Shown: positions 43,414 through 52,028 of the stretch, in pieces
Layout of the letters: the number at the start of each line of letters is the position of its first letter
How positions within the stretch are numbered: the first letter of the stretch is position 1
Source of the DNA: Chrysophaeum taylorii
Taxonomy: Eukaryota > Sar > Pelagophyceae > Pelagomonadales > Pelagomonadaceae
Reading direction: 5' to 3'
Length of the DNA: 64,000 nucleotides
Assembly (NCBI GenBank): GCA_029834535.1
Contig: JAQMWT010000524.1
Coordinates: 434,001-498,000 of the forward strand
Made by a program: the position numbers and the translations under genes
Notes under the pieces: generated by a model
What the model saw: only the letters and a program-made list of their open reading frames with translations
Databases searched by the model: none
What the model was told of the DNA's origin: nothing

Positions 43414-43419
43414 GACAGA

Positions 43420-43484
43420 CCCACCCACATCCTTCATTATGCTCCCCACACACACACATCCCCCTCTTCGCAGTCGACATTTAA
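43420..43484 (+). mobile_element. Retroelement copy D, only the 3' end
   Basis: 65 bp between GACAGACAGA and GACAGACAAACATC, again the terminal unit alone. It is head-to-tail with copies A-C. Confidence 0.5.
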
Positions 43485-43617
43485 AGACAGACAAACATCT
43501 GTCGATTAGTAGTTAGGAAACTCGGAACGCGGGCTCGGGTTGAACAGCGACGAAGGTAGGAAGAGTCCGCTGAGTTTAGTTCAGTGGTGCGGAGTTGATG
43601 CCGATTAGGCGGAGTTG

Positions 43618-44082
43618 ATGTTGGAGGCGAACGAGCGGTTACACTATGCGCTGGACAGGTACGAGCAGCTGGGCGAAGGGGCGGAGCTGGAGGCGTTGGA
43701 CAAGGAGCAGTTGATGCGCGACGGCGTGGTTGGGTTCCACGCGCAGCTCGACCACAAGTTTGGTCTGACGCAGGACACGACTTCGGTGGCCGAGCAGGCG
43801 TCCGAGCTTTTGTCGTCGCTTTCCTCGGGGCGGTTCCCGTTGCGGCGGCGCTACTTGGAGGACTACGACCGCCGCGACAAGCGCTATGTCGGGGCCTACT
43901 CTCCGGAGAGTCGCCGCCGTCGTATAGAGTTGTTCAACGAAAAGCGAAAGCGGCGGGTTTGGACGCGGAAGGTCAAGTATGACGTCCGGAAGAATTTTGC
44001 TGACACCCGGATGCGGGTCAAGGGCCGCTTCGTCAAGAAGGAGGACGAGGATCTCCTCAAAGAATTGCTCGCCATCATCTAA
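43618..44082 (+). CDS. CCT-domain protein, likely transcriptional regulator
   Basis: 154 residues from ATG 43618. Residues about 105-148 match the CCT motif of CONSTANS/TOC1-type proteins: RIELFNEKRKRRVWTRKVKY, then DVRKNFADTRMRVKGRFVKK. The basic block includes the conserved R-K-x-x-A-D-x-R-x-R-x-K-G-R-F-V-K core used for DNA/NF-Y contacts and nuclear import. The N-terminal half (YALDRYEQLGEGAELEAL, LSSLSSGRFPLRRRYLEDYD) is acidic and helical without a B-box or receiver domain. In algae such single-CCT proteins often act in light or clock outputs (inference). The gene starts about 130 bp downstream of the retroelement array. Confidence 0.82.
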   Translation: MLEANERLHYALDRYEQLGEGAELEALDKEQLMRDGVVGFHAQLDHKFGLTQDTTSVAEQASELLSSLSSGRFPLRRRYLEDYDRRDKRYVGAYSPESRRRRIELFNEKRKRRVWTRKVKYDVRKNFADTRMRVKGRFVKKEDEDLLKELLAII

Positions 44083-45752
44083 CTCCCTAAAGCGCCGCGC
44101 CGACGCCGCCCCCTTTTCCCAGGTCGTCGTTGTCGTCTAGAATACTTTAAACTTGGTCGAAGACCGTGTATATCACCTAGGAGCCGGCACTGGCCAACAC
44201 ACACAGCCGGGGGCTTTAGGCAGCGGCGGGGACGCAGCGTCTTTCTTTCTTCCCTCCAGTTCCTTTACCGCGCTCTCTCTGCTTCGGCGCACCGCGAGCG
44301 GGCCTGTCTCATTCTCTCTCTCCTGCCGACGGCGGTGCCGCTTCGATCCTTCCGCAGTCGCGCTGCCCCTTATTACGACGTGCGACGCTGCGAAGAAATG
44401 AAAGGCGACCGTCGCGCAAAACCAGTGGCCGTCGCAGCAGGGCCTTTGGTTTAAACAATAGAATACAGGTTAAAAGATCAGTAGCGTTTCGATGTCAAGG
44501 TTCGTCTTCTGCCATCGCTGGGAGCACCGGGTCACGCTGCTGCACCTGCTTCTTCTGCAGCCGATGGTAATTTCGACGCCTCTTCGCGACGACCGGCAAC
44601 TCTTTGTCTAAGTGCTCGCCCTCGACGATCAACCGGGCGATCCCGAATTTCATCCGCTCGATCCCCGTCTTCTTCTTCGGGTTCGGAAGTCGGCGGCGGC
44701 GATGGGCACGGCGGGTGGTCTTCCGCCTCGCTGGCCGCGGACGGTTTGTCTCATCATCCCGAGGCGCGCGTTGGTCCGCCGTTTCTCGCCACGACGCGGT
44801 TTATCGCGAGAAAAACCGGACGACGTCCGAAAGATCTCGCGTCCTATAAACGTAATTTGCAGTTGCGAGAGAGCACAGAGCCGAGGAGGTCCTTGAATTT
44901 CGCCACCGCGGGGATACGACGGCCGTCGCCTACGTCTAAGTCGGAGAGGCCGGCATCATCGTAGGTTGTTGGGTCATTGCGGCTTGGCGACGAACAGTAT
45001 CTTGGATTTCGATCCCTGCTTGGTGTGGACTTCCATACCCGCCTGGCAAAATTCCGGATGAGACGGGGCATCTCCTCATTGGCGCAGCGCGCTACGCGAT
45101 AGTGAAACGAAAACGCCGCATCACCTGCGCGTGCTCGAGTGCGACTTCCTCGGTGCCACGTTTTGGGTTGTAGCGACGTCAAGTGAGTACATCATCTTGC
45201 TTCGCGCCTTGAAAACGCACGCTGGTTCCCTAGCTTCACGACGTCGATGATGGAGTCGATCGAGGCGGAAAACCGCGCTCGTATTAAGGTGGAAAGATAT
45301 AACGAGGCGTGCGAGTTTCGCAGGAACGCCGGATTTCTTCGATAGCACTTGCCAGAGTGGTTCCCGCGGAACCCTGCCTTGACGAAATCAAAGAATAGTA
45401 CCCATTCTTCAGCGCCGTCTTCGGGCCGAAGGTCGCGTCGGCAGTGCCCCGTTCCGGAGGACGAAAGCGCCGCACCGCGATTCGTGTTCTAGCTGACACC
45501 GAGAATGCGCGCATGATGTTGATCTTCTGCGCGACCTCGAGCATCATCATGCCGAGATAAGAACCTGGCACCGAAAGGCCGCCTTCCTTTCGGTCGTTTC
45601 TCGGACGACCAGAAAACGTGCTTTTCTGTGTGTTCTGAGGATGACCCCTTAAAGTAGGGTTGAGTTTACTCCCTTACCCCCGTGAGCCGTTGAGCGGAAG
45701 AGGTCCGTCGCCCTTTCCTCCAGCTGCCTTGAGAGAGAGGAGAGAGAGGAGG
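44083..45752. other. Interval without a confident gene
   Basis: Small frames occur on both strands. The most protein-like is a minus-strand frame without a Met near its open end (about 44,815 down to a stop near 44,502) containing NPKKKTGIERMKFGIARLIV and NYHRLQKKQVQQRDP. Minus-strand pieces at 45,570-45,284 (YLGMMMLEVAQKINIM) and 45,182-44,844 could be exons or relics. I cannot assemble a gene. Confidence 0.35.
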
Positions 45753-47208
45753 ATGACAGCTCAATACAACCCCGGCGTGTACGGGGCGCTCTACGCCCAG
45801 CAGATGCAGATGCAGCCGAGCCAGGTCGCCGCCCAGGCCGCGCCGACCCAGCCAACCCCGCCCGGGACCGTGTCGATGAAGCCCCAGGCGCAACAAAAAC
45901 AAGAAGCACTGCAGCACAAGACCCTCCAGCAGCAACAACAAATGATGACTGCGATGGCGATGCAGCAGCAGATGACGGGGGATCCGCCGCGGTTTAAGAC
46001 GCGGATGTGTGCGTACGCGAACGGCTCCTGTCCGTACGCGGCCAAGGGGCGGTGTTTCTTCGCGCATTCGCCGCAAGAGCTTCGGTCGGGCGCGACGGAG
46101 GCTCCCGCGACGCGGCAACCTCCCGACGCCTCCAAGCGCAAGACGCGCATGTGCTCCTACTTTCTCGCGGGCTACTGCCCCTACGCGGCGACCAACAGCT
46201 GCCTTTTCGCGCACAGCGAGCAGGAACGCACTCAGTTTTGCCGGCCCGCCTACGACGCGCAGCAGCAGGCAGCCTACTACAACCAGATGTTCCTCGCCCA
46301 GCAACAGTATCCCCAGCAGCAGTATGCGGCGGCGCAACAACAAGCGGCGCAGCCCCAGCAGCAGTACGCGGCGGCCGCGCAACAACAACAACAACAACAG
46401 GCGGCCGCGCAGTACGGCGCCCAGCAGGCCGCCGCCGCGCGACAGCAGCCCCAGCAGTACCAACAACACGCCGCCGCCGTCGCCGCCGCGCAACAGCAGC
46501 CCCAGCAGTACCAACAACACGCCGCCGCCGTCGCCGCCGCGCAACAGCAGCCCCAGCAGTACCAACAACACGCCGCCGCCGCCGCCGCCGCGCAACAGCA
46601 GCCACAGCAGTACCAACAACACGCCGCCGCCGTCGCCGCCGCGCAGGCGGCGGCGGTCCTGGCGCAGCAGCAGCAGCTCTTTCAGCAGAGCTACCTTGCC
46701 GCGTACCATCAGCAGGTGTGGCCGCAGGTGTCGCATCAGCCGCCGCCTCAAAACAAGGGTCCGCCGAACCCGTCGTTCTACAAGACCCGACTGTGCAAGT
46801 ACGGCGACTCGTGCCCGTACCGAAAGGCGCGACGCTCGCCGGCGATCCCCCGAACCCCTCGCGCAGGCCGGCACGTGCCGCTTCGCTCACTCGACCTCGG
46901 AACTTCGAATGCCGACGAACTCGTCCTCCGAGCGTGAGTATCTCGCGTTCTATCGTCGTTACGTCCCCGCAGCGCCCGCGCCCGGCATGATCCCCCCCCC
47001 TCTGCCGCTCGAGCCCCCGCCGGTCGTCCAAGAACGTCGCCCCCCGCAGCCCGAGGCTCCGCGCGTCCGACGTAAGCGGGACTCCTCTCTCTTCTCGCTC
47101 TCCGTGGCGAGGTGCGCCCGCCCGATCGTCGTCACCTACCTCGACGGGAACGACATCGACAATTTCCTTAAGGTCCTCGCCCTGTTTCCCGACGACATCG
47201 ACGACTAA
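45753..47208 (+). CDS. Triple CCCH zinc-finger, glutamine-rich RNA-binding-type protein
   Basis: ATG 45753 (MTAQYNPGVYGALYAQQM). Three fingers share C-x(5-7)-C-x7-C-x3-H: CAYANGSCPYAAKGRCFFAH, CSYFLAGYCPYAATNSCLFA-H, and CKYGDSCPYRK/AGTCRFAH. The third is restored only by removing a 40-bp GC-AG intron (46827-46866; donor GCGCGA, acceptor GCGCAG). Between fingers two and three lies a Gln/Ala-rich stretch with four copies of a block of about 19 residues (QQQPQQYQQHAAAVAAA). A second candidate intron, 46934-46972 (GTGAGT...CGCAG, 39 bp), is in frame either way. The tail carries YLDGNDIDNFLK. The likely role is mRNA binding or decay control. Exon structure after 46,973 is uncertain. Confidence 0.75.
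46450..46645 (+). repeat. 57-60-bp coding repeat in the Gln/Ala-rich region
   Basis: Four near-identical blocks encoding QQQPQQYQQHAAAVAAA; the third has Ala for Val. Confidence 0.85.
46827..46866 (+). other. 40-bp GC-AG intron in the CCCH gene
   Basis: Removal gives CPYRKAGTC, matching the seven-residue spacing of the other two fingers. The upstream GT donors tested (at the GTAC and GTGC strings) give the wrong frame. Confidence 0.7.
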
Positions 47209-49984
47209 TGTCTGTGTCAGCTGTTTCTTTCTCGTGGGTCGTTTGCCGTGGTGCCTTTACATTTGTTTCATGGACGTGCCTTCCTATTGTTTCACGGATC
47301 GTTGCTTTTAAGCTGTTTTATTTCCCAAACCCGTTCGCGTACAGGAACTACCGCGGCGATTTTCTCGCCTCTTTCGCTCGATGCGCTGGCAATCGCGACG
47401 ACCAACGTCGACGGTGGTCCCGCCGCCGCGTTCTACGACTACTTCCGTCGCGGCGTTCGCCGAAATTCGACCTTTCCTCTCTGTTTTGGACTCCTCTCTC
47501 GTCACCGCCGCCCGCGCCGTTCTCCTACTGCCGTCTTTCTTAACGACGTGTATTCGTACTCCTGCTGAGTTTTTCGTGTGCGGAACGGAACCTTTTTCGA
47601 CCACTACGAAAACGCGTAGTGCTAGTATAGGGTGTCGGCGGTTCCGAAAGCTGGCTGGCTTGGGGTATAGTCCGTCCCCGCGTGTACGTAATTTTGGCCG
47701 AGTGCCTCGATTGCGACGACGACGAATCTGCGACGCGTGCGTCTTCGAGCCGAAAATATGCTTCGACCCAGCCCTCGAATATTATGTTTCGACCCACCCG
47801 GCGGTACGTACGTACGCCGAGAAAGACGACATCTCGCGATCCAATCGGTTTGTTTCATCGTGATTGGGGGCGGCTCCCATCCGAGTCGCACGCGAGATGA
47901 CCCGCGGCTCTCCTGTGTACTAGTCGTCGTCGTCCCTGCACCCTCGATCTCCGTCTTGAACCAACCTCCTCACAGCCTAAGGCGAGGCGGGACACAAACG
48001 ACCAGCCAGAACCCGCGTCTGCTTGTGTCCACATGCATCCATGCCACGTACCAAGGCCTGGAGGGGCCACAGCCGTGGTCGAGCTGGTAACATGTATAGA
48101 CGCAGACGACGCCTAGAAGACGCAGATTTTTCGTCCGTATGGCTCGCTCGCCGCTTCAACGATGCCGGCACGGTATTCATCGTGTGCTGCGGTCCCACGA
48201 AAAAAGAGCCATTAAGGATATCGCCGGCCAGAGTGCAATCTCACTCTTGCTGCTCGACGAGACCACAATCACCGTCGGCGTGTCGACGGCTATCAGCGAG
48301 ACGAGCGAGGCCACGCTTCTGGAGAAGTTGCTCGCTTTGACCCGACTTAATTTAGCATTGTCGAAATCAATCCGCCAGAACCACGTTCAAGTGCTTTCGA
48401 TAGCCGACTGTACTGGACGAGGTTGCGAACTTTGTGTGATCATGACTGGCTCGCCCAACAGTCCCTTATGCTATAGTCGGAAAAAGGAGGTGCGACCCGC
48501 GATGGTCAATAATCAATTACCATTTTCTTTTCGGACGTAGCACATTTGCTACCAGAGATACGACGTGCCTAATTGACCGGGCGGGCGGGAACAGAACTTG
48601 TAGAGCACATAGAGCAGGTTCCGCCAACACTTGTTGCCTGCCTGCCCGGAGTCTGCTCTTTTAGAGCCAACGACGACTTTTAATAAGGGGGCGAGAAAGA
48701 TTTGTAGGTAGGGCCTTTATGGGGTCCAGCCTGGCTCCCATATGGCCGGGAGAGGTCTGAAGTTAGTTAGTTAGTTATGGTTATTAGGCGTCTTTCTTTT
48801 AATGTCGAAAAACTAGCTAACTAACTAACTAACTTCGGACCTCTCCCGGGCATATGGGAGCCAGGCTGGGCCGGCAGGAGCCGGTCCTGGATCACAGAGC
48901 AAAAGCCCGGAGCTTTCTTGCTTTTTCTTCGCCGTCCTCTCTGGTCTTTTCTTCTTTCTCTTCGTCTGCGCTCATCCATCCTGACTCTTTGAGCACGGCA
49001 GAAGTTGCTTATTACCATAATCATCAACAGAGGATTACCACACGGCCATAATCACAAAGCGGGGAAAGTAAAAACGATCCCTGAAAAAAAGATTGGGTTG
49101 TGCCCGCTCGAGGAAGGCGCATTTAGGAGATTCGTGGGGGATTGCGATACAGTAATGGAGCGGGGATGTCGGTGATGGGGTGTTAAGTTGTCAATTCTCG
49201 GAGATTAGGCGCGCGGAGAAGAAGAGAAATGTACTTGCCTGCGAGCGGAGGGCCGAGTGTTGCTGACCGTGTTTTTCGTTCGAAGAGAAGGGTTTACGTC
49301 CTGCGCTCTTGCCGCGACCTTGGACTCCGGCGGTATTTCAAATAAATTAAGTGGGAGAAGAAAACTCTTGATGCATAACACGACATCGAGGTTGATGGAG
49401 ACTTAACAATTGGCGCGTTCGCTCTATTTATTTTTTTTAACGTACAAGGCACATATTCGTAGCTGACTGGCTTGGTTCGAGAATGGGTAGATCTTCATGC
49501 GGGCAGCTCTCGGGTTGGGGATTTACTTTTTTTATGCTCGTGCACGCATCCTCCTCCGACAGCATAATTACGAAGCACCTATCTGCCTGGACTGCGATTG
49601 ATGACGCAGCTCGCGTTCGAGCACCACCACCAGCACCGTAGTGGACAAGCAAGCAGAGGTGCAAAAGCACACATATCTCTACCACCGCGCACGGACACAC
49701 GCAACATCGGACGAAAATTCGTGAACGCGACGAACTCTGGCATTACCCCACAAAAAAAAATACGCTACGCGCCACAGGCCACAGAACCAGTGGCTCTGTC
49801 GATGACGACGACGGCACCGTCCAAATCGTCGACCTAGTTTTTTATATCGTGAGTGCAATTATGGGATGTACACAAAGAGTATGATTAGGACTTGATGTCG
49901 GTAATCTTGAAACACTGGAACTTTGTTGTGGGTTGGGTGTAGAGAGACGCGAGGGACGGCTGGAAGGCGGAGGTATCCCGAAGC
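47209..49984. other. Gene-poor interval
   Basis: About 2.8 kb with many short overlapping frames and no recognisable protein. A 133-codon plus-strand frame (48,139-48,540, with AISLLLLDETTITVGVST) has a protein-like middle but an arbitrary start; I keep it as unproven. Confidence 0.4.
48726..48869. repeat. Fold-back (inverted repeat), about 50-bp arms
   Basis: The left arm CCAGCCTGGCTCCCATATG, followed by GGAGAGGTC and GAAGTTAGTTAGTTAGTT, pairs with the right arm, which ends CATATGGGAGCCAGGCTGG. The loop of about 40 bp contains TTATTAGGCGTCTTTC. It is near-perfect, which fits a MITE-like fold-back element or a recent palindromic duplication. Confidence 0.75.
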
Positions 49985-50136
49985 CTAGTCGGGGTCATCG
50001 CCGAGCCGCGGGGTAGGTGGAGAGAGGATCGTACGCATGCTGGGCCGCCGGACGTCTGTGCGACGACGAAGGGCGACGTCCTGCAGGGTTATGGGCGACC
50101 TGCCCGAGGCGGTGACATGGCAGAGGGCGGTGAGAG
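49985..50136 (-). mobile_element. Remnant of the RT/REL element, 3' coding end
   Basis: The minus-strand product LALTALCHVTASGRSP, then QDVALRRRTDVRR, aligns with the C-terminus of the element at 43,131-43,272 (CALTALTHVAASGNPTQAA, then QDVALRRTYVRR). Homology stops at GACTAGG, where copy C enters its 3' region. It is a 5'-truncated, older insertion. Confidence 0.6.
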
Positions 50137-50139
50137 CAA

Positions 50140-50140
<1 letters not shown>

Positions 50141-50178
<38 letters not shown>

Positions 50179-50180
50179 CA
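50141..50180. repeat. (CACG)n tetranucleotide microsatellite
   Basis: 40 bases directly beside the RT remnant. Confidence 0.9.
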
Positions 50181-50374
50181 GGGTTTGATTATTTAAAAAG
50201 CGAGGAGTGCGTTTAAAGGGAGGACGAAAAAGGGAGCAGGGTTTATACATAGCATTACAAATTTCGACATGCTGAGAGGGTCCACGCAGCTGCCCGTTTT
50301 CCCCCAAGAGCGCCACAAGCGACCGACAAGGCGCGGTACTCGGATAATGAGCAAAAAGTCAGCACACCCTAGTA

Positions 50375-51571
50375 CTAGTACCGCGTCCGGCGGCGCCTGG
50401 TGGCGGGGGCGTCCTCCTCGTCCTCCTCCTCGGCGAGACGTCGCTCGCGGTCGGCCCGGCGCGCGCGGGCGACTGCGCGTCGCAGGTCGGTGATGTCGTC
50501 GCCGCTTTCGCCACCATCGTCGCGGTCGTCCTCGTCGGCAGGAGTTGGAGGTCGAGGCGCGGCGCGCGAAGGCGGGACGAGGGCACATCTCTGGATCGCG
50601 CCGGTGTCGTCGGTGACGATGAGATCGTGGGCGTTTGGCCTAAAGGCGCAGGTCCTAACCGCGGCGTCCAGGGAGGGAGTGAGCACGTGTTTGCCCGTGG
50701 AGAGGCGGACGACGGCGACGGCGTTGGCGACAGGTAGGAAAACTCTGGAAAATTCGGCAGAAGAGGGATCGTTCGAGGAGAGGCCGAGGGTCTGACCGAG
50801 GCGGTGGAAGCGCGGGAAGTGGACGGGGACGGGGAGGGCGTCCGCCCAGGCGCGGACGCGGCCGTCTCGCGCGGCCGTGACGAGGGTTCGGCTGGCGAAG
50901 CGGAGTCCGACGACGGGGGCGTCGTGTGCTCGGGCCGGGGAGTGCGGCGAGGTGTCCGAGGCGTGCATGTCGAGGGTCGCCAGGCAGCCGCGGCGGATGT
51001 CGTAGAGGCGCACGGTGCAGTCTTGCCAGGCGACGGCGAGGAGGTCGGGTCGATAGGAGCACCAAGTTAATTTGATAGCCTTCGAATCGTAGGAGACGCG
51101 TTCGAGGCTCGTGCCGAGGCGCGGGTCGCAGAGGCGGACCGTCCTGTCGCAGGCGGCCGCGACGACGCAGGCGCCGGCGAGACATCGGGTGAGGGCGGCG
51201 TCGACGCACGCGCCTAGGCGCCAGGCGCACGCGGCCTCGAAGCGCTCGGCGTCCCAGAGTCGCACGTGTCCGTCGTAGGAGGCCGTCGCGAAGAGCCCGC
51301 CGTCGAGCCACCACTGCGCCGCACACACGCGGTCGGTGGGCTTTTTGCGCCGGGGCTTTTGGATTCCGTCGCGGAGGTCGTAGACTCGGATGTCGGCGCC
51401 CCCGGCTAGAAGGAACCGCTCGCTGCGGTCGACGTCGACGCACGTCAACCGACCTCTGGCGTGGCCCTGCTCGACCTCCCCGAGGTCGCGCCACGCCACG
51501 CGCTCCCGCACCTCGTCTGTCGATGCGAGGCCGAGGCTGCGCTGAAAGAGGAGTTTTTCGAGGCTTTGCAT
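50375..51571 (-). CDS. ERCC8: WD40 protein resembling CSA/ERCC8 (DCAF of CUL4-DDB1)
   Basis: 398 residues from ATG 51571 (MQSLEKLLFQRSLG); an upstream in-frame Met would only add FVCLFLT from a CAAA repeat. It follows CSA in order: the N-terminal helix with an R-R-like region and DLGEVEQGHARGRLTCVDVD, then seven blades including LLAGGADIRVYDLRD, LFATASYDGHVRLWDAERF, AVAWQDCTVRLYDIRRG followed by LATLDMH, and LVTAARDGRVRAWADAL. An acidic/Arg-rich tail ends it. VRLYDIRR fits the WDxR-type DDB1-binding motif. CSA directs the CRL4 ubiquitin ligase to stalled RNA polymerase II in transcription-coupled repair. Assignment to CSA over other DCAFs is by overall pattern. Confidence 0.72.
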   Translation of the reverse strand: MQSLEKLLFQRSLGLASTDEVRERVAWRDLGEVEQGHARGRLTCVDVDRSERFLLAGGADIRVYDLRDGIQKPRRKKPTDRVCAAQWWLDGGLFATASYDGHVRLWDAERFEAACAWRLGACVDAALTRCLAGACVVAAACDRTVRLCDPRLGTSLERVSYDSKAIKLTWCSYRPDLLAVAWQDCTVRLYDIRRGCLATLDMHASDTSPHSPARAHDAPVVGLRFASRTLVTAARDGRVRAWADALPVPVHFPRFHRLGQTLGLSSNDPSSAEFSRVFLPVANAVAVVRLSTGKHVLTPSLDAAVRTCAFRPNAHDLIVTDDTGAIQRCALVPPSRAAPRPPTPADEDDRDDGGESGDDITDLRRAVARARRADRERRLAEEEDEEDAPATRRRRTRY

Positions 51572-51622
51572 GGTAAGAAACAAACAAACAAACAAACAAA
51601 CAACAAGGGTTTATTTAGGTGG
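51572..51622. promoter_or_regulatory. 51-bp divergent gap with (AAAC)n
   Basis: Short space between two divergent start codons, largely AAAC repeats then GGGTTTATTTAG. If the starts are right it is a shared, very compact promoter. Confidence 0.35.
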
Positions 51623-51967
51623 ATGATGAGGATTGGTCGTCGGCTTGTGGCGCGAGCGTGGGCTTGGACGACGCAGGCGCGGCCGAGTTGGCGCGAGGAC
51701 CCGCGGGAAGCCCTCGTGATCTGCGGGGTGTTCGGGGTGACGGGAACGACGTCGGTGGCGGTGGTGCGGCCGATCCTCAAGTCGGCCACGGGGATCGAGG
51801 GCACGATGCGCGAGGGTCCTTGGAGCTATCGCATCGCGAGCCTCGTCCTCGTGTCGCCGGTCTACGCGTGCCTCCTCGTGTCCTTTGGAACCCTTGCGGG
51901 CCGCCACACCTTTTTCGCCAAGATGGCCCTCAAGATCGTGAGCAGGTTTATACCATACAAATATTAA
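51623..51967 (+). CDS. Small membrane protein of the DUF6787 type
   Basis: 114 residues from ATG 51623 (or 113 from 51626). The core matches DUF6787-like proteins: ALVICGVFGVTGTTSVAVVR followed by PILKS, then GTMREGPWSYRIASLVLVSP (the GPWSYR box) and LVSFGTLAGRHTFFAKMALK. Two hydrophobic helices flank the GPWSYR loop. The basic N-terminus (MMRIGRRLVARAWAWTTQAR) could be a mitochondrial targeting sequence. Function is not known for the family. The start codon is 51 bp from that of the ERCC8-like gene on the other strand; the gap is mostly an (AAAC)n repeat. Confidence 0.72.
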   Translation: MMRIGRRLVARAWAWTTQARPSWREDPREALVICGVFGVTGTTSVAVVRPILKSATGIEGTMREGPWSYRIASLVLVSPVYACLLVSFGTLAGRHTFFAKMALKIVSRFIPYKY

Positions 51968-51968
51968 G

Positions 51969-51969
<1 letters not shown>

Positions 51970-52003
<34 letters not shown>
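51970..52003. repeat. (GAT)n microsatellite
   Basis: About 11 GAT units between the 3' ends of the DUF6787-like and VPS9-ankyrin genes. Confidence 0.9.
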
Positions 52004-52028
52004 CGGGTATTTATTATTGATTAATTAA

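Larger units (their letters stand above)
39255..43517 (-). mobile_element. PIF1/Helitron-type helicase element, inverted right copy with nested insertions
   Basis: Reverse complement of the element at 8217-9290. It has the same helicase fragments (RQTINKSQGQ, GVLLPKPVFCHTVQLYVALC, NPEDILFWVDD) and the same AGGTGAACTTACTGG-type repeats, here longer (39,255-39,865). About 250 bases at 39,345-39,595 have no counterpart in the left copy. The retroelement array (40,497-43,484) sits in its (GACA)n tract near the far end. The far end is CATCTGTCGATTAGTAGT (about 43,497-43,514). Confidence 0.65.

Noticed and set aside
47070-47112. GTAAGC...GAG as a further 40-bp intron in the CCCH gene
   Set aside because: Removing it shifts out of the YLDGNDIDNFLK frame, which looks genuine.
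51568-51620. Plus-strand GTAAGA...TTTAG as an intron upstream of the DUF6787-like gene
   Set aside because: The exon it would add is antisense to ERCC8 and has no coding character.
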